Program-made: the position numbers and the translations under genes
Notes under the pieces: model-generated
Told to the model about the DNA's origin: nothing
The model's database searches: none
Seen by the model: only the letters and a program-made list of their open reading frames with translations
Assembly: GCF_014274685.1 (NCBI RefSeq)
Contig: NZ_CP060393.1
Location: 4,190,615 to 4,254,614, forward strand
DNA length: 64,000 bases
From: Edaphobacter sp. 4G125
GTDB lineage: Bacteria; Acidobacteriota; Terriglobia; Terriglobales; Acidobacteriaceae
Direction of reading: 5' to 3'
Part shown: piece by piece, positions 9,529 to 17,899 of the stretch
How positions within the stretch are numbered: the stretch's first letter is position 1
Layout: each line of letters starts with the position of its first letter

Positions 9529-10014
9529 ATGTTCACCCTCGACGGCGTTCGAAAATTCCATGACTGGACCCATGCAAGTCTTAATCTTTTGCTAGACCAT
9601 CTATCCTCAATCCCGACAATCGATTATGAGAAAGTGGTGCCAAACTTTGGCTTTCCTACACTGCGCGAACAGGTGATTCATATTTTTAACTGCGAGGGGT
9701 TCTGGATCTACACGCTGCAGGGGCTCCCATACAACGACCGCGAATCTGCGGACTGCCCTACAGTCACGGACGCGAAGCTCTTCGAGCAGGACGTTGCGCT
9801 GCAGACACGAACGTATTTATCAGGACTGACGGATCAGCAGCTTAACTCCGCCGTTGAACTTAAATTCTCGGACGAAGATGGCGCTATCCGCACTCCTGCA
9901 TTTGTCCTTCACCATATCCTGACTCACGCTTTTCATCACAAGGGTCAGATCGTTGCAATGTGTCGAGCGCTGGGCCATCCCGCATCTGATACCGATCTCT
10001 TTCGGTTTGGATGA
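9529..10014 (+). CDS. DinB/YfiT-family putative metalloenzyme
   Basis: A 161-residue four-helix-bundle protein of the DinB superfamily. His residues stand at the expected places: in helix 1 (FHDWTHASLN), in helix 2 (EQVIHIFNCEGFW) and in the last core helix (HILTHAFHHKGQI), the usual three-His metal site. Family members are often thiol-dependent transferases; the substrate here is unknown. The frame is open upstream to 9391, but AAGGAGAG just before the ATG at 9529 marks that start. Confidence 0.8.
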   Translation: MFTLDGVRKFHDWTHASLNLLLDHLSSIPTIDYEKVVPNFGFPTLREQVIHIFNCEGFWIYTLQGLPYNDRESADCPTVTDAKLFEQDVALQTRTYLSGLTDQQLNSAVELKFSDEDGAIRTPAFVLHHILTHAFHHKGQIVAMCRALGHPASDTDLFRFG

Positions 10015-10084
10015 AATCGCACGTCGGGCCAAAAGATCGCATCGACACGTATACACATGTTTCCCTATCAATTGTTAGGACGAT

Positions 10085-11749
10085 CTACTTTCCGTTCAAC
10101 GTAAAGCTGTAGAGCGTATCGCCCGCTCCGACGATGACGTTCTGTGTGCCGTCGAGCTTCCAGGTCGATGGGCCGTTGCTCACGGCTGTTCCAAGCTTCG
10201 AGGACCAGAGTATCTTTCCGGTTGCCGGATCGAAGGCGGCGAAGCGGTCCGAGTCTCCGGTAAAGAGCAGGTCGCCTGAAGTGGTAAGGATTCCCCCGGC
10301 CATGCCACCGCCTCCCTCTCCACCGGCGGACTTCGCGACGTGCTTCCAGCGGACGTCGCCGGTCTTCACATCCAGAGCAATCAGAGAGGATTTTGGATCG
10401 AAGTGGCCGCTCGCTCCACCGGCGTACCCCTGGGGGTCGCTTGAGGTGTCATACAACCAGGCGATGCTGTAGCCTTCGCTGGCGTTCACGTAGAAGAGTT
10501 CCGTCTTCGAGCTGTAACTTGGGGCAGGCCAGTTGGTGGCTCCATTGGCCGGAATATCGACCATCGAGCCATCGACTTTGGGATCCTTGTCTGGATTGGG
10601 GATGGGCTGTCCACGCTCATCAAGCCCCATGGACCAATTGGCCGAGAGGGTGAATGGCTTTGAGACGAGATTCTTGCCGGTCTCGCGGTCGAGCACAAAG
10701 AAGTAACCGCAGCGTGCGGCCTGTGCCAGCAGCTTGCGCGGCTTGCCGTCGATCTTTGTGTCGAAGAGGATCGGTGTCTCGACGTTGTCCCAGTCGTGGG
10801 TGTCGTGCGGCGAGCCCTGGAAGTACCACTTCATCTTGCCGGTGTCGGGGTCGAGCGCAACGATAGAGTCGGTATAGAGATTGGCGCCTTTGCGGCTCTG
10901 TCCTGCATAGACCGGGTTAGTGTTACCGGTGCCCCAATAGATGAGGTTCAACTCGGGGTCATAGGTACCGGGCATCCAGGTCATGCCGCCGCCGTGATCC
11001 ATCGCTGCCTGTGTCGGCCAGGTCTCGGAGCCGGGGTCGCCCATCTTCAACGGCTCGGACCACCAGCGCCACTGCAACTCGCCGGTTTCTGGGTCACGGG
11101 ATTCGAGATAGCCGCGCACATCCATCGCGTCGCCGCCGACGCCGATGATGACGTGGTTCTTCACGATGACCGCGGCCATCGTGGTGAAGTACTGCAGCTT
11201 CTCGTCTGCGACCTTCTTGCGCCAGCGTTCTTTTCCTGTTCCCGAGTCAAGCGAGATGAACCAGCCATCGGGGGTGAGGAAGTAGATCCACTTGCCGTAC
11301 ATGCCCACGCCGCGCTGTCCGAGGACGTGGCCGCCATGATCCTGAAAGTCGTAATGCCAGCGCTCCTTGCCGGTACGGGCGTCGACGGCGAAGACGTGGT
11401 CAGGAACGGTGAAGTAGAGAACACCATCCACCATTAAAGGCGTGGACTTAATCGTAGGGTTTCCGCTGCCGCGAATGGTGACGCCTTCGATCTTGTACTT
11501 CCACTTCACCTTGAGGTCGGCGATGTTCTTCTGGTTAACCTGATCGAGGGAGATGTAGCGGCGCCCCGAGTAGTCGCCATTGTAGGTGGGCCAGACATCG
11601 TCGGGCTTGGAGAAGAGGGTGAGCGCCTTCGGGTCGAGGGTGGGGGTCTTTACTTCCTGCGCCTTCGAAGGCGAACAGAGCAGCGATAACGCCGCAGCGC
11701 CAGCCAGCACCATGTGAATCATCCCGGATTGGAGCAAATTCTTCTGCAT
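10085..11749 (-). CDS. Quinoprotein (PQQ-alcohol-dehydrogenase-like), probably exported, with altered active site
   Basis: A 554-residue eight-bladed propeller protein with an N-terminal signal peptide (cleavage probably after SPSKA, residue 30). Repeated blade motifs such as ALDPDTGKMKW and AFDPATGKILW fit the methanol/ethanol dehydrogenase family, and a Trp in GGGMTWMPGTYDP (residue 258) matches the PQQ-stacking Trp. However, where alcohol dehydrogenases have the catalytic Asp in GDN, this protein has GAN (Ala289). The calcium-ligand Glu of the GAE.GVRG motif is replaced (GDAMDVRG, 206-213). The vicinal Cys-Cys pair is absent. It therefore may bind metal or cofactor differently, or not be a classical dehydrogenase. 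The diheme cytochrome gene lies 18 bases upstream and is the likely partner. Confidence 0.85.
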   Translation of the reverse strand: MQKNLLQSGMIHMVLAGAAALSLLCSPSKAQEVKTPTLDPKALTLFSKPDDVWPTYNGDYSGRRYISLDQVNQKNIADLKVKWKYKIEGVTIRGSGNPTIKSTPLMVDGVLYFTVPDHVFAVDARTGKERWHYDFQDHGGHVLGQRGVGMYGKWIYFLTPDGWFISLDSGTGKERWRKKVADEKLQYFTTMAAVIVKNHVIIGVGGDAMDVRGYLESRDPETGELQWRWWSEPLKMGDPGSETWPTQAAMDHGGGMTWMPGTYDPELNLIYWGTGNTNPVYAGQSRKGANLYTDSIVALDPDTGKMKWYFQGSPHDTHDWDNVETPILFDTKIDGKPRKLLAQAARCGYFFVLDRETGKNLVSKPFTLSANWSMGLDERGQPIPNPDKDPKVDGSMVDIPANGATNWPAPSYSSKTELFYVNASEGYSIAWLYDTSSDPQGYAGGASGHFDPKSSLIALDVKTGDVRWKHVAKSAGGEGGGGMAGGILTTSGDLLFTGDSDRFAAFDPATGKILWSSKLGTAVSNGPSTWKLDGTQNVIVGAGDTLYSFTLNGK

Positions 11750-11767
11750 CTTCTATTGGAGCAAGTT

Positions 11768-12649
11768 TTATTTAATCGTCAGCAGGTACCGCGTCAGATC
11801 ATGAAGGTCGTCGTCGGAGTACTTCGGCAGCAGAGCGCGGTGACCGGCGAGTTTGTCGGGCATCTCGACGTGAACGGAGTCGGTGGCCCAGGTGAAGGTC
11901 TTGCCGCTGGTCTTAAGTGTGGTTTCGAAGTCGTCGTAGTGCTCGAGGGTACCGGTGAACTTATGGCCCTCGGGAGTAGTAACGGTGACGGTGACCGGGC
12001 CGCGGCTGGCGGGCCAAGCGATGCGCACAATAAGAGCTGAGGGCTGCGAATACTTGGCTCCGATGCCGGCGAGATCGCTGGTAACGGAGTGGCAGGAGGC
12101 ACAGTTGGCGGCGAAGAAGGCCTTACCCTTGTCGATGTTGCCGGAGGTCATCGTCTCGGCACTTTTATATAAGCCACGATTGGCGGCTAGCTCGACCAGC
12201 TGGTGCAGGTATTCGGCGATGTCGCGCACCTGAGGGTCGGTCAGCTGTTTGAAGGGAGGCATGCCAGCCTGGGGGCGGCCTCCGCGGATAACCCTGGCGA
12301 TCTCGGAGTCGTCGTCATCGTGCAGTACCAACACGGAACGAACGAGGTTGGGGCCGATGCCGCCACGTGCACCTTCGCCATGGCATGCGGCGCAGTTCTG
12401 GTTGTAGAGTGGTTCACCGCGTTTGGCTGCCTCAGCGTTGGGGAGACGGCCGAGGCCGAGTGCAGTGTGGGAGTCCATACGTCGGCCGGACTGACGGGCA
12501 GGGGATGGAGCTTGCTGGAGCGACTGCTGGGAGTGGTACTCCGGCTCCTGAGCACCGGCAAGGACGGGGCGGAGATGGAGCGCAACAGGCAATGCGAAGA
12601 AGCAGAGCAGACCAGTTGCAGACAACAGAATCGCTCGTGTTCTCGTCAT
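11768..12649 (-). CDS. Diheme c-type cytochrome, exported
   Basis: A 293-residue protein with an N-terminal signal segment (ILLSATGLLCFFALPVAL) and two heme-c sites, CAACH and CASCH, each followed by a typical class I cytochrome core. Met residues suitable as distal ligands lie in AGMPPFKQL and further on. It should act in the periplasm or anchored to the membrane as electron acceptor of the quinoprotein encoded 18 bases downstream. The second half ends in a region resembling cytochromes attached to acidobacterial quinoproteins. Its ATG overlaps the lipA stop (ATGA). Confidence 0.92.
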   Translation of the reverse strand: MTRTRAILLSATGLLCFFALPVALHLRPVLAGAQEPEYHSQQSLQQAPSPARQSGRRMDSHTALGLGRLPNAEAAKRGEPLYNQNCAACHGEGARGGIGPNLVRSVLVLHDDDDSEIARVIRGGRPQAGMPPFKQLTDPQVRDIAEYLHQLVELAANRGLYKSAETMTSGNIDKGKAFFAANCASCHSVTSDLAGIGAKYSQPSALIVRIAWPASRGPVTVTVTTPEGHKFTGTLEHYDDFETTLKTSGKTFTWATDSVHVEMPDKLAGHRALLPKYSDDDLHDLTRYLLTIK

Positions 12650-13617
12650 GCCTTCTTGATGAGTTCCTTTTCCCGCGGGGAATTCGTTAGTCCAGTCGAC
12701 TCCGCCTGCTCCTGCGCATGGTAACTCGAACGTACCAGCGGACCGCTCTCGACATGCTTGAAGCCCATCGCCAATGCCTCATGCTTGAGGAAAGCAAACT
12801 CCTCGGGAGTGTAATAGCGCTTCATCGGCAGATGATCGCGTGAGGGGCGCAGGTACTGACCCACGGTGAGAATGTCGACTTTGCGATCAGCCAAATCACG
12901 GAAGACTGCGAGCAGCTCGTGCATCTCCTCGCCCAACCCGACGATGATGCCGGTCTTGGTAACGATCTGGTCGCCCTCGCGGTCGTTGAACATCTCTGCG
13001 GCAATCTCTTTCGCATGCTTCAGGAAGTGCAGCGACTTCTCGTAGCGGCCGCCTGACTTGGCCACGCGGTAGAGGCGAGGCACCGTCTCGATGTTGTGAT
13101 TCAGAATTTCAGGCCGTATAGCGACGACCATGCGTAGCGACTCCTCATTGCCCTGGAAATCGGGCGTGAGGATCTCGACGCGGCAACCGGGAGCCTGTTT
13201 GCGAATCTCTTCGACCACGCTGACAAAAGCCTGCGCTGCACCGATGTTGTCGTCATCGCGGTTCACGCTGGTGATAACAGCATGGTTGAGACCCAATTGC
13301 GCCACGGCATAGGCCACGCGACGTGGCTCATCCTGGTCGATTGGCTCTGGTTTGCCTTTGGGCACGGCACAGAATCCGCAACGACGCGTGCATAGATTGC
13401 CGAGCATCATGAAGGTCGCGGCCTTCTGGTTCCAGCACTCCCCGATATTTGGACACTGCGCACTCTCACACACCGTGTGCAGATGCAGCTCGCGCGCCAT
13501 CTTCTTCAGGTTGTGGAAGGTCTCACCCATCGGGGCCTTCGCCTTCAGCCACGCCGGCTTGGGCGTGGGCTTCTTCGGCGAGAGATCGATCTGGACCAGC
13601 TCGGATACGGGCGTCAT
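12646..13617 (-). CDS. lipA: Lipoyl synthase
   Basis: A radical-SAM enzyme that inserts two sulfur atoms into protein-bound octanoate to make lipoate for pyruvate, 2-oxoglutarate and glycine-cleavage complexes. Both cluster signatures are present: the auxiliary CESAQCPNIGEC and the SAM-binding CTRRCGFC. From the ATG at 13615-13617 it is 323 residues, normal for the family; a GTG nine codons upstream is the alternative. It overlaps the following cytochrome gene by ATGA, an unexpected partner. No lipB is adjacent. Confidence 0.96.
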   Translation of the reverse strand: MTPVSELVQIDLSPKKPTPKPAWLKAKAPMGETFHNLKKMARELHLHTVCESAQCPNIGECWNQKAATFMMLGNLCTRRCGFCAVPKGKPEPIDQDEPRRVAYAVAQLGLNHAVITSVNRDDDNIGAAQAFVSVVEEIRKQAPGCRVEILTPDFQGNEESLRMVVAIRPEILNHNIETVPRLYRVAKSGGRYEKSLHFLKHAKEIAAEMFNDREGDQIVTKTGIIVGLGEEMHELLAVFRDLADRKVDILTVGQYLRPSRDHLPMKRYYTPEEFAFLKHEALAMGFKHVESGPLVRSSYHAQEQAESTGLTNSPREKELIKKA

Positions 13618-13684
13618 CTCGACTTTTATTGTAGCTGGATGCACGGCTAGGCGGTTATCGAACCAACAATTGGCGGCAACAGTC

Positions 13685-14545
13685 TCAGTCGAAGATCACC
13701 GTTTTGTTGCGATATGAGACGATGCGTCCATCCAGATGCCAGCGCACTGCGCGGGAGAGCACCAGGCGCTCCAGATCGCGTCCTCGGGCAATTAGATCCT
13801 GCACCTGATCCCGGTGCGAGATGCGCGCAACGTCCTGCTCAATGATGGGACCGTCGTCCAGCTCGGCGGTAACGTAGTGGCTGGTCGCTCCAATCAGCTT
13901 GACGCCGCGACGGAAGGCAGCATGATAGGGCCGTGCTCCAATAAACGCAGGCAGAAACGAGTGATGCACGTTGATGATGCCGAAAGGATACTGAGCAACA
14001 AACTCCGGCGTCAGGATCTGCATATAGCGCGCCAGCACAATCAGGTCGACATTGACCTCCCGCAGCAGAGCAAGCTGTCGCTGCTCAGCCTCGGTACGGT
14101 TTTCGGCTGAGGCCTCGATACATTGAAAGTCAATCCCATAGAACCGTGTCAGCGCTTCGCCATCCGTATGATTGCTGATGACGAGGGGGATATCGCACTC
14201 AAACTCACCAAGCTGGTGGCGATGCAACAGATCGGCCAGGCAATGCAGATGCTGCGAGACAAAGATGGCAACGCGGGGCCGCTGCGTGCTCACCTTAAGC
14301 TGCCAGTCCATCCCAAAGCGCGTGGCGATCGCCTCAAACGCAGTGCGGAAGCTGGCAAGATCGAAGTCATTCAGAGACCACTCGACCCGCATAAAGAAGA
14401 GACCCTCTTCATGGTCCTGGTGCTGGTCTGCGTGAATGATGTTGGCTCCGAAGCGGTAGAGCTCGCTTGAGACAGTAGCAACCAGTCCCTTTTGGTCCGG
14501 GCACGTGATCAGCAGAACAGCAGAGGCTGGTTTGGTGGTCGGCAA
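13685..14545 (-). CDS. purU: Formyltetrahydrofolate deformylase
   Basis: PurU hydrolyses 10-formyl-THF to formate and THF, balancing one-carbon pools. The 286-residue product has an N-terminal ACT domain (LLITCPDQKGLVATVSSEL) and a C-terminal formyltransferase fold with the catalytic segment INVHHSFLPAFIGARPY, where the Asn-His pair is conserved, and SHYVTAELDDGPII with the catalytic Asp. The start is TTG (14543-14545), supported by GAGG nine bases upstream and no ATG near the expected N-terminus. It lies in the middle of the compact minus-strand run 10085-16042. Confidence 0.95.
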   Translation of the reverse strand: MPTTKPASAVLLITCPDQKGLVATVSSELYRFGANIIHADQHQDHEEGLFFMRVEWSLNDFDLASFRTAFEAIATRFGMDWQLKVSTQRPRVAIFVSQHLHCLADLLHRHQLGEFECDIPLVISNHTDGEALTRFYGIDFQCIEASAENRTEAEQRQLALLREVNVDLIVLARYMQILTPEFVAQYPFGIINVHHSFLPAFIGARPYHAAFRRGVKLIGATSHYVTAELDDGPIIEQDVARISHRDQVQDLIARGRDLERLVLSRAVRWHLDGRIVSYRNKTVIFD

Positions 14546-14567
14546 ACTTTATATCCTCAGGAAAGAT

Positions 14568-14945
14568 CTATCGCAGGCGCTCTCTCACTTCAGTGCGCAC
14601 CAGATAGAGAAAGAAGACGAGGGCAAAGAGCCCCTGCACCAGATACGGCGCTGCATGGGTCTGCCGGAAGTACAGCAGGTTGCCCAGAAACAGGGTGAGG
14701 CATCCACCCAGCACCAGCGCCCATCCCCAGCGCTTCATCCGCAACAAGCCAAAGACTCCGGCGGCAAGCAAGGTGCAGATGCCCAGCACGCCAAATTTGC
14801 CGCGCCCCGGACCGTAGATGTTGCGCAAAGCAGCAAAGGCATTCATCAGTGTCAGGACCAGCATGAACATGCAGATCCCGGCAACGCCAGGAAGCATTCC
14901 ACCAGCTTTGGCCTGAAGTTTTTTAATCTCGTTTATATCGCTCAT
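14568..14945 (-). CDS. Small four-helix membrane protein of unknown function
   Basis: A 125-residue protein with four predicted transmembrane segments: about 20-42, 52-70, 74-92 and 100-118. The N-terminal tail is short, charged and cytoplasmic (MSDINEIKKLQAKAGG). I do not recognise a family. Its ATG overlaps the stop of the upstream cytochrome lipoprotein gene by four bases, and purU starts 22 bases downstream, so it is co-transcribed with both. It might be a membrane partner of the cytochrome, but that is only context. Confidence 0.7.
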   Translation of the reverse strand: MSDINEIKKLQAKAGGMLPGVAGICMFMLVLTLMNAFAALRNIYGPGRGKFGVLGICTLLAAGVFGLLRMKRWGWALVLGGCLTLFLGNLLYFRQTHAAPYLVQGLFALVFFLYLVRTEVRERLR

Positions 14946-15286
14946 AGAGTATGCAAATAGGCCAGAAGATCGTTGAGGTCCTGCTGGTCGATCACGTTGG
15001 CCTGCGCGGGCATCATGTTCCGCCCATGCAGGATGGTTGCCGATACGCGCTCGTCGGTTGCGGCGGCTCCGCTGGGAAGATACTGCTTCTTGAAGACTCC
15101 AATCAATGCCGGCCCAACGAGCGGGGTGTTGTTCCGGTCATTGTGGCAGATCCGGCAGTGCTCCTGATAAACCGCATGGCCATGCATCTGCTGTGCATTC
15201 AACTGCTCGAGAGGCGTTGGTGGAGGAGGAGCTGACCTACATCCAGCCAACGCGCTGACCAGCACTAAAAGATAGATTTTCTTCAT
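14942..15286 (-). CDS. Monoheme cytochrome c lipoprotein
   Basis: A 114-residue protein. The N-terminal signal MKKIYLLVLVSALAGC has a good lipobox (LAGC), so the mature protein should be lipid-anchored. One heme-c site, CRICH, is followed by a short class I cytochrome core with a candidate distal Met in GRNMMPAQ. It is most likely a small electron carrier at the membrane. A GTG one codon upstream of the chosen ATG is possible and changes nothing in the mature protein. The gene overlaps the next membrane-protein gene (ATGA) and follows the TauE gene by 18 bases. Confidence 0.88.
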   Translation of the reverse strand: MKKIYLLVLVSALAGCRSAPPPPTPLEQLNAQQMHGHAVYQEHCRICHNDRNNTPLVGPALIGVFKKQYLPSGAAATDERVSATILHGRNMMPAQANVIDQQDLNDLLAYLHTL

Positions 15287-15304
15287 CACCTGTATTCTCT
15301 CACC

Positions 15305-16042
15305 CTATGCGCGAGCGGACTGCACCAACAGCAGGACAGCAATCCCCATCAGCCCCAGATAGACATAGCGAAGAAAGCTTTGGCCATGCAACCGATGATT
15401 GACCACTCGGCCCAGCCAGATCGCGGGCCAGAGAATCGGAACGCAGAGCAGAAAATAGTGCGTAACGGCGCGGCTCCAGAGTCCGGCGGCCCAGTAGCCC
15501 GCCATTCCGACAATGCTCGCGGGAAGAAAGTATCCCTGCAATGTGGCGCGGAAGTGCTGCGCCGACCAGCGCCGCATCGCACCATAGATGACCAGCGGAG
15601 GCCCGTTCATTCCGTAAGCTCCACCGAGGACACCGGCACAGAAGCCGCAACCAACCAGCCAACCGGGAGCATCGGTCTTCAGCTCCGGCGGCCTGCGGCC
15701 AATCAGCGAGTACAGTGCAAAGGCCAAGATGATGATCGCCAGCGCAATCTTCACAGCTTGCTGATGCACACTGGTCAGCAGCAGCAGCCCGACAGGAATT
15801 CCCAATAATGTCGAGGCAAAGAGCCATCCGGTGCTGCGGAAATGAATCTTGCGCCAGTCCTGTATGACGACAACCGCTGCAATCGTGATGGAGACCAACA
15901 CCGCCAGCGGCGCCGCAACGGTGAGGGGAAGGTAGAGGGCCAGCAGAGGAACTGCAACCAGCGCCTCGCCAAATCCAAAGGCCGATCGGATGAAGGTGGC
16001 AAAGAAGATCACCGAAAGGACCTCGACGGTGTTTCCACTCAT
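15305..16042 (-). CDS. TauE/SafE-family anion (sulfite) exporter
   Basis: A 245-residue membrane protein with seven to eight hydrophobic segments. The N-terminal half carries the family pattern FGFGEALVAVPLLALYLPL, and the second half repeats it as GCGFCAGVLGGAYGMNGP, as expected for the internal duplication of TauE/SafE transporters. Members export sulfite, sulfoacetate or related organic anions. It is the first gene of a compact minus-strand cluster with a cytochrome lipoprotein. A sulfur-related role for that cluster is possible but unproven. Confidence 0.85.
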   Translation of the reverse strand: MSGNTVEVLSVIFFATFIRSAFGFGEALVAVPLLALYLPLTVAAPLAVLVSITIAAVVVIQDWRKIHFRSTGWLFASTLLGIPVGLLLLTSVHQQAVKIALAIIILAFALYSLIGRRPPELKTDAPGWLVGCGFCAGVLGGAYGMNGPPLVIYGAMRRWSAQHFRATLQGYFLPASIVGMAGYWAAGLWSRAVTHYFLLCVPILWPAIWLGRVVNHRLHGQSFLRYVYLGLMGIAVLLLVQSARA

Positions 16043-16167
16043 CCTTGGACCTGCTCAAGAGAGACCGGTCGAACGGTCCATAACTTCGTCTTCATCCTTC
16101 TATTCTAAACGGCTTCACACACATGCAACCATCGTGCAATCAATTAGTTGCATCCCATCCGTGTGGT

Positions 16168-17847
16168 TCAATTTGCCGCGGCAATCAAGCCGACAATCTT
16201 GTCCATCGCAATGCGATCGGCAGCCGTAGCGGGAGAATGTGCGCTGACCATGACCGAAAAAATCACGGCCTTTCCGCTCGCACAATCGAGATATCCGCTC
16301 AGGGCGCGAGCCTCACTCAGAGTTCCTGTTTTGGCGAAGACGTGGTCCTTCAGTGGAGCCTTGCCGAACCGCTCAACCAGCGAGCCATCCTCGCCACCAA
16401 TCGGCAAGGTACGCTTCCAGTCGGCGAACCAGGGTTGGGTAGCAGCGTATTGAAGCAGTCGTGCCGTTGCGCGAGGAGTAACAAGATCATGTCCACTCAA
16501 TCCTGAGCCATCGAAGAAGATGAAGTCATCGGGGTCGAGTCCGGCACGAGTTGTCAGGAACGCTCGGATCACCCGCGCTCCACCTACGGTCGAACCATCG
16601 CCAAGAACAGCAGCACCAAGGTTGTGGAGGAACATCTCCGCATGGAGGTTCTGGCTGACCTTGTTGGTCACCACCATGTCCTCAATCAAAGGGGGCGAGA
16701 TGTGTTGCGCGAGAACCGTCTCTGCTGGAGCCGTGCTGCTGCAGTTACTCACACATGCGATGGACGTCTGTGGAGGCGCGTAGGTCTTACTCCAGTCCAT
16801 CGCCAGAATCGGCTCATGCGATGCACGGAAGAATCCTCTCGCATCGGTCGAAATGCGATGCTTCGCCCGGGCTACTCCTGTCACAAGAATCCCACGCACC
16901 TCAAGCATCGACTTCAGCGCCGCGGCGGCATACTCGGCTGGGTCGTGGATGGCGATCTCTTCCTCGTCGGGGCGTGCATCCACAGCAATCGAACCATAGA
17001 TGCGCAGCACCTTGGATCCCATCGCTCGTTCGATCTGCACATGAGAGCCGCTCCCGTGCGGTCCTGTAACCAACGCCGTAGCATCGACGGTGTAGTAAGG
17101 CGCGATGGGGTCGATAGTGATGTTCGTAGGCTTTCCAGGTGCATCTCCCGGAGCTACGGTCAGCTGAAGCTGATTGTCATTGATGACAAGCGCCGAGACA
17201 GGAGCGCCGTATCCCCAGACTGCATCATCAATCGACCAGTCACTCGGATAAGGCTCCCAGGGATAGAGTGTGTCATCGCCCACAATATCGCCGTTGATGA
17301 CCTTCAACCCGGTCTTGGCGACCTGATCGGCCATGTCTTTGAGATACCGTAGTGCAGGTGGCGCCGGAGGAGGCTGCTGTCCGGGAGCAACCTTGGGGCG
17401 CATCGACGGAGGAACATATGGAATCACTCGTCCCGAGAGGTTTGCATCTCCCGCTCCGACCAGCACGACATCGCCTGTAAGTTTGCCGGGAGCGCTGAAG
17501 GTTCCGCGCGAGATCACCTTCGTCGTAAAGGTCGTATTCGCACCCAGCAGGGCAAGGGCTGTGGCTGTAGTGAACATCTTGGTATTGCTGGCCGGTTGAA
17601 ACAACTGCCCATCGTTCAACGAATAGATGGGCGCACCATCCATCGCCGTAACCTTGATCCCCCAGTGCGCACGCGCAACCGCCGGATCCGCCAGCACCTC
17701 GGAGATCTTCCTTGCCAGCTCGCTGCACGGCCCGCTACGACTTGTCTTCGCCTTTACGGGACCGTCGCATCCAGAATTTTGCGATTGAGCCGGAGCGATG
17801 CCTGCGCACACCACCGCTGAAATTGCAGCTGCCAGCACTTTGTTCAT
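16168..17847 (-). CDS. dacB: D-alanyl-D-alanine carboxypeptidase/endopeptidase, PBP4 (S13) family
   Basis: A 559-residue exported penicillin-binding protein of class C type 4. A signal peptide ends about residue 20 (APAQS). The three active-site motifs are present: S87-N-T-K90 (SxxK) in FQPASNTKM, SQN in NKVSQNLHAEM, and KTG in FAKTGTLSEARALSGY, with the family motif DGSGLSGHDLV between them. It trims or cleaves peptidoglycan peptides in the periplasm. The gap to the gene upstream is 52 bases. Proline-rich insertions near 175 are unusual but sit in a loop region. Confidence 0.92.
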   Translation of the reverse strand: MNKVLAAAISAVVCAGIAPAQSQNSGCDGPVKAKTSRSGPCSELARKISEVLADPAVARAHWGIKVTAMDGAPIYSLNDGQLFQPASNTKMFTTATALALLGANTTFTTKVISRGTFSAPGKLTGDVVLVGAGDANLSGRVIPYVPPSMRPKVAPGQQPPPAPPALRYLKDMADQVAKTGLKVINGDIVGDDTLYPWEPYPSDWSIDDAVWGYGAPVSALVINDNQLQLTVAPGDAPGKPTNITIDPIAPYYTVDATALVTGPHGSGSHVQIERAMGSKVLRIYGSIAVDARPDEEEIAIHDPAEYAAAALKSMLEVRGILVTGVARAKHRISTDARGFFRASHEPILAMDWSKTYAPPQTSIACVSNCSSTAPAETVLAQHISPPLIEDMVVTNKVSQNLHAEMFLHNLGAAVLGDGSTVGGARVIRAFLTTRAGLDPDDFIFFDGSGLSGHDLVTPRATARLLQYAATQPWFADWKRTLPIGGEDGSLVERFGKAPLKDHVFAKTGTLSEARALSGYLDCASGKAVIFSVMVSAHSPATAADRIAMDKIVGLIAAAN

Positions 17848-17899
17848 ATGCGCGACAGTCTAGCAAAGTTCTGGAACATCAGTGCGGGCAAAGCCAACG

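Noticed and set aside
15300..16058. 252-codon frame overlapping the TauE-type gene in another frame
   Set aside because: Cys/Arg/Ser-rich without membrane pattern; the 245-codon frame shows a clear TauE/SafE pattern.
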